A DNA stretch of 64,000 nt from positions 1-64,000 of the forward strand of contig JAKOVW010000031.1 of the NCBI GenBank assembly GCA_029781865.1, written 5' to 3'. Numbering within the stretch: the stretch's first letter is position 1; each line of letters opens with the position of its first letter. Positions 24,625 through 34,007 of this stretch are shown one piece after another. Both the position numbers and the translations under genes were made by a program. Source of the DNA: Bacteroidota bacterium. GTDB lineage: Bacteria; Bacteroidota; Bacteroidia; Chitinophagales; Saprospiraceae. The notes beneath the pieces were generated by a model. It was not told where the DNA came from. It did no database searches and was given only the letters and a program-made list of their open reading frames with translations.

Positions 24625-27600
24625 TAAGAGCGATACATCAGATTTTAATATTGTTACTTTTTTCTAACCTTCTTTTTGCTCAAAACTTAAAGAAGCCACA
24701 TCAGTTTTTAATACCAAATGGGGGAACCATCCAACACAACAAACTCAGTAAACCAAAGTATCTTCCTTCTAAGTTGGACTCGAGGGCTTTTGGGTCAACA
24801 ACTCCTGTCTACCATGCTTTAAATTCAGATGTCTTGAAAGGCTTGCGTACGGATATCCATGTAATCTCTATTGATGAATCCGGAAAACCTGGTCGGTTTA
24901 TTTGTTCAGCAAAGCAAACCGATCCATCAGTTACTACTGCAGCGTTCTGGTCTCAAAAATTAGTAGAAAAACTGAGGCTTGGTCCTGAAACCGGAATCTC
25001 TTATCAGCTTAGAGAACAGCAGGTAGATAACTTAGGCATCACCCATCTGAAATACAATCAACTATTTGATGGACTTCCGGTAATTGACGCCGAATATTTC
25101 GTTCATGTGTATGCCGATAATACAGCATTGGCGCATGGTGCGGTTCTTCAGCCTTCAGAAGCCTTCACTGCAAAAATTTCAAAAGAGAATGCCTTTGAAA
25201 TCGCAAAGAACAATTTAAAAAGCAAAGGAATCATTTGCATTCCGGCATCTGATAAAAATCCAATGTGGATTAAATTGGGATTGCAGGAATCAATTCTTGG
25301 ATATTGGAGGGATTCTGAAACAGACGAATGGCATCTCGTCTATCAACTGGACATTTTCCCAAATGCCATGAGCAGATGGATAGTGACAGTGGATGCAGTG
25401 ACCGGTAAAACGTTGAAAGCAATGCGCAATCAATGTATGTTTAATTTTATGGATGCAGAAAATACAACCAAACCGGTTGTGCAGCCTGGTCCGTTAACCG
25501 CAGAGAAAACAACAGCAAAAGATTTATTTGATATCAACAGAACAATTGATGTCTGGAGAGAAAATGGAACAGTTTATTTATTGGATGCTTCCAGGCCAAT
25601 GTTTAAAGCCAATCAATTCAAACTGGATGATCCGGCCGGAGCTATCTGGACATTGGATGCAAAAAATACTAATCCAAATAATCTGGTTGTTGATCAAATC
25701 AGTACCAGCAATAACACCTGGCCTAAAAATGGTGTTTCAGCACATTATAATGCCGGATTGGCATTTGAATACTATGCAAATACTCATGGCAGAAATTCCA
25801 TAAATGGTCAAGGCGGCACCATAATTTCTGTTGTAAATGTCAATGATGAAAGTGGTGGAGGATTGGACAATGCCTTCTGGAATGGGGAAGCGATGTTTTA
25901 TGGTAATGGTGCATCTGCATTCAATTCATTGGCTAAAGGGCTTGATGTGGGTGGTCATGAAATGTCGCACGGCGTTATTCAAAGTACAGCCAATCTTGCC
26001 TACGAAGGCGAATCTGGAGCTATAAATGAATCGTTTGCCGATATTTTTGGAGTAATGATTGATCGCAACGACTGGAAAATCGGAGAAGATGTCGTCAAGC
26101 TAAGTGTTTTTCCATCCGGAGCTCTGCGGGATATGAGTGATCCACACAATGGTGCATCTGCCAATGATTTCAGATGGCAGCCTAAGCATGTGAATGAAAA
26201 ATACACCGGCAGTAATGATAATGGAGGAGTTCATATCAATAGCGGTATTCCAAACTATGCCTTTTACTTGTTTGTACAGGAAATTGCAAAATCAAGCAAT
26301 GAGGATCAGGCCAAGAAAATAGCGGAAGTCGTTTATTATAAAGCATTAAATCAGTATCTCACACGCTCTTCGCAGTTTAAAGATTTAAGAAATGCGATAG
26401 AACAAGCATGCATTGATTTGCATGGCGCAAATTCAAACGTTCACAATGCCGCTAAAAAAGCATTTGATCAGGTAGGCATTGGCACCAGTGGTGGAGGAGG
26501 TGGCAATTATCAAAAAGACCTACCGGTTAATCCGGGTAAGGAATTTGTGGTATGTACTGATGATGCAAACAATGGAGTCTATCTGATTGATTTAACCACC
26601 AATAAAGTATCGCAACTAAGTTTCAATGCCATCAAAAGCAAGCCAAGTGTTTCGGATGATGGTTCCGAGATTTATTATGTAGGTTCTGATTCCAGGCTTT
26701 ATGCACTTTACTATAATGCTTCAAAAAGTGCATACGAAGAAGTTACTTTGGATTCAGATCCAATTTACAGAAATGCATCCATATCTAAAGATGGTGCCTT
26801 ACTGGCTGTGTTGTATGAACAAGAGGAAAACAAAATTCACGTTTATGAATTTGCAAAGGATCGCTGGAATGTATTTACCTTGACAAACCCAACTACATCA
26901 AATGGGGTTGCAACATCCAATGTTAGATATGCTGATTTTATGGATTTTGAACCCTCAGGTCAATATCTAATGTATGATTGTCTGAGTAAGCTGGACAGAG
27001 ATGGCGGCGGTACTTATCTGTATTGGGATATTGGATTTCTCAGAGTTTGGAGTCTTGCAACAAAGACATTTGGCGACGGACATATCGAAAAGTTATTTGC
27101 AAATCTTCCTGACAATACCAGTGTAGGCAATCCGGTTTACTCAAAAAATTCTCCATATATTATGGCATTCGATTATCTGGAAGAAAACTTTTTTGGTTCC
27201 ACATTTTCAGTGATGGCAGCAAATATTGAAACAGGCGATGTCGGTGAAATTGCTATTGATCGAAATGATACCGGATATCCTTCCTACTCGGTAAAAGATA
27301 ATTTTATTCTCTACAATGGTGTCGACAATTCCGGTACAGTTTCTTTAAAATACAAACCATTAGCCACCAATAAAATTCAGTCAAACGGAGCAGAACAACT
27401 GTTCATCAGTGGAGCCCGCTGGGGTAGCTGGTTTGCGAATGGCAAGCGGAGTCTGGTGAACACGAGTAATGAATCCAAATTGAAAGGAATTAATATCAAT
27501 CCGAATCCTTTCCATTCTATAGTTCATATTAACCTGGAAAGCAACTCTGATCAGTCATTGGATTACGCTGTATTCAACAGTACAGGACAACCCATCACAG

Positions 27601-27737
27601 AAGCTACTGTTAAATTGCTTTCCGGAATCAATACATTTGATATTAAACTGCAGCATGTTCCGAATGGAATCTATTATCTGCAACTAAAAACAGCAGATGG
27701 TAAATCGGGATTTACATTAAATAAAATAGGAGAATAG
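24621..27737 (+). CDS. M4 (thermolysin-like) metalloprotease with beta-propeller and T9SS sorting domain
   Basis: The 1038-residue product has, in order: a signal peptide (about 1-20), FTP and PepSY-like propeptide (about 90-270), M4 catalytic domain (about 335-630), six-bladed WD40/PD40-like propeller (about 650-940) and T9SS type A sorting domain (about 955-1038, with NINPNPFHS). Zinc ligands are H446 and H450 in HEMSH and E470 in GAINESFAD, at the usual 20-residue distance. The propeptide inhibits and folds the enzyme until secretion. The enzyme would be surface-bound or released for protein digestion. Confidence 0.92.
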   Translation: MIRAIHQILILLLFSNLLFAQNLKKPHQFLIPNGGTIQHNKLSKPKYLPSKLDSRAFGSTTPVYHALNSDVLKGLRTDIHVISIDESGKPGRFICSAKQTDPSVTTAAFWSQKLVEKLRLGPETGISYQLREQQVDNLGITHLKYNQLFDGLPVIDAEYFVHVYADNTALAHGAVLQPSEAFTAKISKENAFEIAKNNLKSKGIICIPASDKNPMWIKLGLQESILGYWRDSETDEWHLVYQLDIFPNAMSRWIVTVDAVTGKTLKAMRNQCMFNFMDAENTTKPVVQPGPLTAEKTTAKDLFDINRTIDVWRENGTVYLLDASRPMFKANQFKLDDPAGAIWTLDAKNTNPNNLVVDQISTSNNTWPKNGVSAHYNAGLAFEYYANTHGRNSINGQGGTIISVVNVNDESGGGLDNAFWNGEAMFYGNGASAFNSLAKGLDVGGHEMSHGVIQSTANLAYEGESGAINESFADIFGVMIDRNDWKIGEDVVKLSVFPSGALRDMSDPHNGASANDFRWQPKHVNEKYTGSNDNGGVHINSGIPNYAFYLFVQEIAKSSNEDQAKKIAEVVYYKALNQYLTRSSQFKDLRNAIEQACIDLHGANSNVHNAAKKAFDQVGIGTSGGGGGNYQKDLPVNPGKEFVVCTDDANNGVYLIDLTTNKVSQLSFNAIKSKPSVSDDGSEIYYVGSDSRLYALYYNASKSAYEEVTLDSDPIYRNASISKDGALLAVLYEQEENKIHVYEFAKDRWNVFTLTNPTTSNGVATSNVRYADFMDFEPSGQYLMYDCLSKLDRDGGGTYLYWDIGFLRVWSLATKTFGDGHIEKLFANLPDNTSVGNPVYSKNSPYIMAFDYLEENFFGSTFSVMAANIETGDVGEIAIDRNDTGYPSYSVKDNFILYNGVDNSGTVSLKYKPLATNKIQSNGAEQLFISGARWGSWFANGKRSLVNTSNESKLKGININPNPFHSIVHINLESNSDQSLDYAVFNSTGQPITEATVKLLSGINTFDIKLQHVPNGIYYLQLKTADGKSGFTLNKIGE

Positions 27738-27976
27738 GGTCATTCGCCGGAATTTTTCAACGATTCGGAAGAATCATTGTGTTGCATTTGGTGTGTTAAA
27801 GTTGTACCAATCAATGGAGCGTTTTTCAAAGAAGCAATTGTGCAAGCAGGAAAATCCGAACTATCCGTATTTAACCAATTAGGAATTGTGCTTTCACACA
27901 CCATTGACCTCTTGCAGGTATAAATTAAATATCTTTTATTTATGGAAATACGGCCGGGAATTGAAGTCAATCCATA

Positions 27977-28990
27977 TTGGAGAATATTCATAAATTGCCC
28001 TTTAATCTAGAATCGCCTTACTTGTTTAAGAAAATACTTATTGTTCGTTTTAGTTCGATTGGGGATTTGGTTCTCACAACTCCGGTGATTCGTTGTTTGA
28101 AAAAACAAACGAATTGTGAGATACACTTGATTGTAAGGAAAAAGTTCAAGGAGGTCCTGATCAACAATCCATACATAACCAGGACATGGTCGGTTGAAAA
28201 ATCAGGTTCTGAGCTTATCGAAGAATTGAGAAAAGAATCGTATGATTTAATTGTGGATCTGCATTACAATTTCAGAAGTATATGGCTGACATGGCAGCTT
28301 AGAGTTCCCTTTATTCGCTTTGAAAAATTGAATATCCAAAAGTGGTTGTTGACGGTAATGAAAATAAATCTGCTGCCTGAAAAGCATTTGGTTGACCGTT
28401 ATTTTGATTCGCTAAAAAAAATAGGTATCCTGAACGACGGAGCAGGTTTGGATTATTTTATTTCGGAAGGAGATTTATCCATGATAGAACAATTCAAGTT
28501 GCCGGAACAATACGCTGTCGGAATTATGGGAGCAACTTATTATACCAAACAAGTACCAGTGAATAAATGGCGGGAAATACTGGAATACATACCGATGCCC
28601 TTGGTATTATTAGGTGGAACTGCAGAAAAAGACAACAGCATGCAATTGGAAACTGCTTATCAGGATAAGGTTTTCAATTATACGGGTCAACTGAGTGTTT
28701 CTCAATCAGCGGCGTTAATACAAAAGGCCAGTTTTGTCATAACTCCGGATACGGGAATGATGCATATTGCAGCTGCTTTGCGAAAGCCCATTCATGTAAT
28801 TTGGGGAAACACCATTCCTGAATTTGGTATGTTTCCTTACTTCGGAAATAGTCCGGGCAAGGTAATCCATCATGAAGTAAAAGGTTTGAAATGCAGGCCT
28901 TGTAGTAAATTAGGTTTTAATCATTGTCCGAAACAACATTTCGATTGCATGAATAAGCAAGTATTCAACAATAAAAGTCTGGAAATATAG
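27977..28990 (+). CDS. Glycosyltransferase family 9 (heptosyltransferase-like)
   Basis: About 337 residues. The N-terminal FKKILIVRFSSIGDLVLTTPVI and the later FVITPDTGMMHIAAALRKPIHVIWG are the two hallmark blocks of GT9 (WaaC/WaaF-like, GT-B fold), which adds a heptose or related sugar to the lipopolysaccharide core. A Cys-rich end (KCRPCSKLGFNHCPKQHFDCM) is common in the Bacteroidota branch. There is no ATG at the front: TTG 27977 or TTG 28022 (just before FKKILIVRF) must be used. Followed 4 bp later by the M48 protease gene. Confidence 0.88.
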   Translation: MENIHKLPFNLESPYLFKKILIVRFSSIGDLVLTTPVIRCLKKQTNCEIHLIVRKKFKEVLINNPYITRTWSVEKSGSELIEELRKESYDLIVDLHYNFRSIWLTWQLRVPFIRFEKLNIQKWLLTVMKINLLPEKHLVDRYFDSLKKIGILNDGAGLDYFISEGDLSMIEQFKLPEQYAVGIMGATYYTKQVPVNKWREILEYIPMPLVLLGGTAEKDNSMQLETAYQDKVFNYTGQLSVSQSAALIQKASFVITPDTGMMHIAAALRKPIHVIWGNTIPEFGMFPYFGNSPGKVIHHEVKGLKCRPCSKLGFNHCPKQHFDCMNKQVFNNKSLEI

Positions 28991-28994
28991 ATCG

Positions 28995-30083
28995 ATGAGT
29001 CAACAATTGCAAGCAACGTATTATGCCGGAATCAAACCACAAGCTCAACAGGTCATTGTTTGGCTTGAACCTGGCAATTTTCATATCCGGTTTACAGAAA
29101 ATCATATAATGGAAGACCGGTATTGGGAAGTGGATAAAATTAAACCGGATCTTGATGACAGAGATCAGAAATTTATATTGAGATATGGCCAGGTTCATCC
29201 TTTTGAATTTCTGGAATTCGATGATCCGGATGTTGAAATGCAGTTAAAGAATGCTTATCCTTCAAAAAGTTGGAAACAAAGAGAAAATGTATTCACCAGG
29301 AATCCGTTAATGGCCGTGAGCACTATTATTGGATTTTTCCTGCTTATCGGTATTGGCGCTTATTTTCTATTGGTTCCGAAAATTTCCGATGTTCTGGCAT
29401 CAGGTGTTCCTGTTAAGTGGGAAGTGGAATTAGGAGACAAACTAAGTGGTGGATTGATTAATTCAAATCTGGAAGACAAAGCCAGGTCGAATATGCTGGA
29501 TTCCTTTTTTATTATGCTGGATATTCCCAGTAAATATCCAATTCATTTTCATTATATCAATGATTCTATTGTAAATGCATTCGCCATGCCGGGCGGAAAT
29601 ATAGTCATATACAAGGGGCTCATGGATAAAATTAAGAGTTATGAATCACTTGCTGGATTGATTGGTCATGAATTTACACATGTCGAGCATAAGCATAGTT
29701 TGAAAACAATATTCAGATCTATGTCATCATTTATTCTGATTTCTGCATTTTTAGGGGACCTGACAGGATTAGCAGGTATCATTTTGGAAAATGCAAATAC
29801 CATTCAAAATCTAAGTTATTCCAGAGTATTTGAAAAGGAAGCCGATGCAAACGCGGTCGATCTGCTTTTAGACAGAAAAATAGGGCTTACAGGCATGCTT
29901 GATTTGTTCCATTTGTTTCTCGACGAAGAAAAGCCCGGAGCCGCCATTCCGAAATTTTTAAGTACGCATCCGGTCACCGAAGACAGGATTGCATATGTAA
30001 AATCCAGAATGAGCCAAAAGGAAAGTGATCTGGTTTTTTATGCCAATCTGAACGATGTATTTAACCGGCTAAAAGGCAATTGA
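28995..30083 (+). CDS. M48 family (HtpX/Ste24-like) metallopeptidase, membrane-anchored
   Basis: The 362-residue product has an N-terminal soluble part (about 1-95, predicted beta), one membrane helix (about 108-128), then the M48 domain. It has H225-E-F-T-H229 (GLIGHEFTHVEH), a third ligand Glu at about 282 in EKEADANAVDL, and LSTHPVTEDRI near the end. It resembles periplasm-facing M48 proteins with one anchor, closer to BepA/LoiP-type quality-control proteases than to HtpX with four helices. It shares strand and spacing with the GT9 gene. Confidence 0.85.
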   Translation: MSQQLQATYYAGIKPQAQQVIVWLEPGNFHIRFTENHIMEDRYWEVDKIKPDLDDRDQKFILRYGQVHPFEFLEFDDPDVEMQLKNAYPSKSWKQRENVFTRNPLMAVSTIIGFFLLIGIGAYFLLVPKISDVLASGVPVKWEVELGDKLSGGLINSNLEDKARSNMLDSFFIMLDIPSKYPIHFHYINDSIVNAFAMPGGNIVIYKGLMDKIKSYESLAGLIGHEFTHVEHKHSLKTIFRSMSSFILISAFLGDLTGLAGIILENANTIQNLSYSRVFEKEADANAVDLLLDRKIGLTGMLDLFHLFLDEEKPGAAIPKFLSTHPVTEDRIAYVKSRMSQKESDLVFYANLNDVFNRLKGN

Positions 30084-30263
30084 TGGAATGCATTACCCTT
30101 AGAGAAAGCGTGAATTGCCGTCCTGAGTCTTAATAATTTATTGTCAAAACGGATTGCATGAATTGCGGGAAACTTATCTTCGCAATATTTTTTGAAAAAA
30201 AGCTAAATAAATATTGAATATCAGTCGTTTGGATTGGTATTTACCACAGAAAAGACAAAGAAC

Positions 30264-31244
30264 ATGGAGATATTAAGCCTAAACGAACTTCTTAAAATCA
30301 TTTGGTCTAATTTCAGGTTACTCTTATTAATTGCCGTATTGACCATTATTGGTGCTGCAATAGTGGCAATGTTATTACCTGTGTATTACGAATCGACGAC
30401 CACCATATTTGCAGTTAAATTGGCGCAGGCACCTGTAAACGAAACGGCATTCCGGAGAGGGAATATCAGTGACTTTGGTGAAACCGGTGAGGCCGAACAA
30501 GCACTGGAAATTTTAAACTCAAATACACTGATTGAGAGAGTGGTTGATAAATTTGATTTGTATAAACATTATGAAATAAAAAGAGATCAGCCATCTGCGC
30601 GTTCTTTTGTATTTAAAGCTTTTGAAGGAAATGTAAATATCAAACGCACTAAATTTAATTCAATACAAATTACAGTTAAAGATAAGGATCCTGTCATGGC
30701 CGCAGATATTGCAAATTCAATTGCCAATTATTTGGATACCTTGAAATACCAGATCGTTTTGACTAGAGCAAATGAATTAATTCACAACCTTGAAGTCCAA
30801 AGAGACAAACAACAACTTATTATTGATAGTTTGAAAAAGCAAATGGACAGCTTGACTAACTCAGGTATTATGAGCCAGTTTCAGAGAGGATACCTTTTGG
30901 AGGCTTATGCGCAAGCAGTCGGAGATGAACGAAAACAACTAAGAAAATTGGTGGATGACAATATCAAATTAGGAGAAGAGTTTGACAGAGTAGAACGCAT
31001 TTACAGCTATGAAATTGAAAATCTTTTGTTGATTAAGAAATATCTGGTTCAAACAAGAGCAGATGCAGAAATACAGTTTTCACAAAAATTTGTGGTGGAT
31101 AAAGCTGAACCATCAGATAAAAAAGCGTATCCGATCAGATGGTTGGTGGTGCTGGTAAGCCTGGTATCTGCAATGCTGATTTCAATTGGTCTCCTTCTTG
31201 CCAAAAGTCGTTGGCCGGAATACAGGAAAAGCATTATCGACTAA
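30264..31244 (+). CDS. Wzz-like chain-length determinant protein
   Basis: The 326-residue product has two membrane helices (about 19-41 and 297-316) around a large periplasmic part with long coiled coils (about 165-265), the Wzz/PCP layout. The front, EILSLNELLKIIWSNFRLLLLIAVLTI, is the usual start of this family. It would regulate polysaccharide chain length or act as co-polymerase. ATG 30264 is chosen over an in-frame TTG. It overlaps the ligase/polymerase-like gene by one base (TAATG), supporting joint work in surface polysaccharide assembly. Confidence 0.8.
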   Translation: MEILSLNELLKIIWSNFRLLLLIAVLTIIGAAIVAMLLPVYYESTTTIFAVKLAQAPVNETAFRRGNISDFGETGEAEQALEILNSNTLIERVVDKFDLYKHYEIKRDQPSARSFVFKAFEGNVNIKRTKFNSIQITVKDKDPVMAADIANSIANYLDTLKYQIVLTRANELIHNLEVQRDKQQLIIDSLKKQMDSLTNSGIMSQFQRGYLLEAYAQAVGDERKQLRKLVDDNIKLGEEFDRVERIYSYEIENLLLIKKYLVQTRADAEIQFSQKFVVDKAEPSDKKAYPIRWLVVLVSLVSAMLISIGLLLAKSRWPEYRKSIID

Positions 31245-32683
31245 TGAATTCCGATTACAATTTGAGTTTACGGCAAATCGGATTGATCCTGTTTGCCACT
31301 TTTGTTGTCATTGCTACGGCATTCGCCATGGAGTATTATATACTCTTGTTTCTACCTGCACTGTTTTTTATAGCCTTAGGTTTTTTTTTTCAACCGGACC
31401 TGTTCTTTTACCTGCTTGCATTTGTAACGCCATTATCCATAAATCCGGCTGATGCCGAGTTGGGTAAGTTAAGCGTATCTATCCCGTCTGAACCAATAGC
31501 AATAATTCTGGTCGGTCTTTTTTTTCTCATGTTGCTGACCACGGATAAAGTGGATAAGAAATTTTTAGCTCACCCGGTTAGTATTATTATTTATATTTAT
31601 TTTATTTGGTTAGTAATCTGTTGTACAACCAGTGAAGATAAATTAGTATCTGTAAAATTTGTTACAGCAAAAATATGGTTCATTGTTCCCTGTTATTTTT
31701 TGGCCGGTGTGTTCTTTAGGGAATCAAAAAGTATTTTGAATTATTTGTTTCTGTTTTTAATTGGGATGGTCATTGTAAGCACTTATAATGTCATTCATCT
31801 GTCCATGTATGCTTTTGAAGACAAACCCTCTCAGTGGACCATGCAACCATTTTTTAAAGATCACGCTATACTTGGAGCTATCATTGCAATATGTATTCCG
31901 GTCTGTCTTGGTTTAAGGAAAATGGCAGGACGCGATATAGTCCGAAAAATAAGTTTGACTTTGTTTCTGATTATCTTAAGCGTTTGTCTGCTGGTAACCT
32001 ATTCCAGGGCGGCATGGGTCAGTATAATACCCGCCTTGCTTCTGTTTTTTGCATTTCAGTTCCGTATTCCATTCCGAAGTATGCTCATGGTTTTCTTTAT
32101 GGGATTGGTTTATTTGTTCTTTAATATGGATGATATTCTTATGGATATGCAGCGCAATAAAGAAGCCGGGAGCGATGATATTGTAAAAAATGCGGAGTCT
32201 ATTTCGAATATAAGCAGTGATCCTTCCAATCTGGAACGAATTAATCGCTGGTCCTGCGCCATTGAGATGTGGAAGGACAGACCTGTTTTCGGATGGGGGC
32301 CGGGCACTTATATGTTTGAGTATGCACCGTATCAGTTAAAAGCGAATTATACCGAGATTAGTACAAACTTTGGTGATGTTGGCAATGCTCATAGCGAATA
32401 CCTGGGACCACTGGCAGAAACGGGTTTGCCGGGATTGCTGATCTTTGTGAGTTTGCTGATTGCTACATTCTTTTTTGCTTTTAAAGCACATCAGAAAACG
32501 ACTTCTAAAGCCGAAAAAATAATCATATCAACTGCAGCATGCGGATTGGTTACTTATTTTACTCATGGCTTTTTAAATAATTATCTGGATACGGATAAAG
32601 CAACCAATATATTTTGGCCACTCATCGCGGTAATAGTGGTGATGGATATTAAAAATAATTCCAGAACCAAAGAAGTGGTTTGA
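31244..32683 (+). CDS. O-antigen ligase/polymerase-like membrane protein (Wzy/WaaL family)
   Basis: The 479-residue product has about ten to twelve membrane helices. The large outer loop holds RINRWSCAIEMWKDRPVFGWGPGTYMFEYAPY and NAHSEYLGPLAETGLPG, the classic Wzy_C/O-antigen ligase pattern with conserved Arg, W-x-D-x-P, GxGPGT and H-x-x-x-L. It joins or polymerises lipid-linked oligosaccharide units at the periplasmic face. Start at ATG 31244, coupled to the Wzz-like gene. No other polysaccharide cluster genes follow. Confidence 0.85.
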   Translation: MNSDYNLSLRQIGLILFATFVVIATAFAMEYYILLFLPALFFIALGFFFQPDLFFYLLAFVTPLSINPADAELGKLSVSIPSEPIAIILVGLFFLMLLTTDKVDKKFLAHPVSIIIYIYFIWLVICCTTSEDKLVSVKFVTAKIWFIVPCYFLAGVFFRESKSILNYLFLFLIGMVIVSTYNVIHLSMYAFEDKPSQWTMQPFFKDHAILGAIIAICIPVCLGLRKMAGRDIVRKISLTLFLIILSVCLLVTYSRAAWVSIIPALLLFFAFQFRIPFRSMLMVFFMGLVYLFFNMDDILMDMQRNKEAGSDDIVKNAESISNISSDPSNLERINRWSCAIEMWKDRPVFGWGPGTYMFEYAPYQLKANYTEISTNFGDVGNAHSEYLGPLAETGLPGLLIFVSLLIATFFFAFKAHQKTTSKAEKIIISTAACGLVTYFTHGFLNNYLDTDKATNIFWPLIAVIVVMDIKNNSRTKEVV

Positions 32684-32691
32684 TAAATTGG

Positions 32692-33435
32692 TTAATTTAT
32701 TGATCCCACTATGATCATATTGGGCGTAAAAATGACGTCTTTGGAACTTCTGGCACTTCCGAATAGAACTAACTTAATTCTGAAGCAAATTAACTTCCAC
32801 ACTATTTTCCGAATGGTTTCTTTAACCCATCCATTTGTTTGTAACACACAGGGTAAGATCTGAACTTTTTGGAAGCCGATAGCCATCAATAATTGTTTGG
32901 CAGAGTTGGCATTCATAAAGTTTTCATGCGTAAAATCACCCTGCGCGTAGATGCTTGAAAAAGGAGCGTCAGCATTGGGTGTCCTGAAAATGACACTGCC
33001 GTTTTTGTTTAATCTGGACTTTAAGAGTTGCAAAAGTTCTACCAGTTCGTCTTTAGTAAAGTGTTCTATTATATCCATTCCGCAAATAATATCAAATGTT
33101 TGATTCTGTTCTGAAAAAAAGTCAACAATATCTTTGCATTCAACTTCAGGCACGCCAAGGCTGTTCGCAATCTGAACCTGTTCTTTACTGATATCTATTC
33201 CTTTTACATTTTGGTAGCCCTGTATTTTCATTGCAGCAATTAAGGAGCCAATGCCACATCCAATATCCAGAACCCGTATTGATTTATCCGAAGGAAGCAA
33301 TGGAATGATTTCCTGTGTAAATTGTTTTTTTTCTTCTGTAAATTTTTCAAGGTGCTTTTCCGTGAAGTTTCTGCCGGCCTGGTTTGTAAAGTAATTCGTA
33401 TAAAGAACCTGGCGGTATTTTAAATCAGTTTTCAT
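32692..33435 (-). CDS. Class I SAM-dependent methyltransferase
   Basis: The 247-residue product has the Rossmann SAM pocket: motif I VLDIGCGIGSLIAAM (about 54-68), acidic loop GIDIS, then FDIICGMDIIEHF (motif II/III) and HENFMNANSAKQLL. It lies in the ubiquinone/sugar methyltransferase-like branch. Similar genes near polysaccharide genes often methylate sugars, but the substrate is unknown. It is convergent with the ligase-like gene with 8 bp between the stops. Confidence 0.8.
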   Translation of the reverse strand: MKTDLKYRQVLYTNYFTNQAGRNFTEKHLEKFTEEKKQFTQEIIPLLPSDKSIRVLDIGCGIGSLIAAMKIQGYQNVKGIDISKEQVQIANSLGVPEVECKDIVDFFSEQNQTFDIICGMDIIEHFTKDELVELLQLLKSRLNKNGSVIFRTPNADAPFSSIYAQGDFTHENFMNANSAKQLLMAIGFQKVQILPCVLQTNGWVKETIRKIVWKLICFRIKLVLFGSARSSKDVIFTPNMIIVGSIN

Positions 33436-33477
33436 GCGCTAAAATTAAGATAAAAATTTAAATGGCTTTAAATCGTT

Positions 33478-33948
33478 CTAAGCGGAGCGGATATTTTTCC
33501 AGGTTTCATGACTCATTTCAAATTTTATCTCGCCATTTTCTAATTGACCAACTGGTTTCCAGAGTTGTTTGGTATAGAAAGTTTCCGCTCTGGTGTTGCG
33601 GGCTGTGCTTAACCAAATCGCCTTTTCCGTTTTGCTGAAATACCAATTCAACAACCTGTGTAATAATTGTTTTCCTACGCCCCTGTTTTCAAATTCAGGT
33701 AAAACAAACAATGCCCAAACATTATGCTCCAGGAGATCTGCGATTGAAAAACCAATAATCCGGTTACCGCATTTACACACCCATCCATTTCCTTTTCCAT
33801 TCAGATAAGTTTCATAGGACAGATCACTGATTATTGCAGGATCGGATAGTTTGTTTTCGGTAACCGAATTTCGGACGATTTGCATTTGTGCAATGTCTTG
33901 AATGCTGGCTTCTGCAAATTCAAATTCTAATTTTGAATCAGTATGCAT
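33478..33948 (-). CDS. GNAT-family N-acetyltransferase
   Basis: The 156-residue product has the GNAT fold marks: NRIIGFSIADL and VWALFVLPEFENRGVGKQLLHRLLNW, where E-N-R-G-V-G-K is the acetyl-CoA pyrophosphate loop, then IWLSTARNTRAETFYTKQLWKPVG. The substrate is unknown. It lies 42 bp upstream of the methyltransferase on the same strand. Confidence 0.85.
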   Translation of the reverse strand: MHTDSKLEFEFAEASIQDIAQMQIVRNSVTENKLSDPAIISDLSYETYLNGKGNGWVCKCGNRIIGFSIADLLEHNVWALFVLPEFENRGVGKQLLHRLLNWYFSKTEKAIWLSTARNTRAETFYTKQLWKPVGQLENGEIKFEMSHETWKNIRSA

Positions 33949-34007
33949 AAAATGGTAGCAACCTTAAAATTTGAAAGTCAAAAATGCAATCTACTGAAAA
34001 TCCATTT

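Noticed and set aside
27740..27991. An 83-residue minus-strand frame between the M4 protease and the GT9 gene
   Set aside because: No signal peptide, family or promoter is seen, it overlaps the front of the GT9 gene, and its composition is not protein-like beyond chance.
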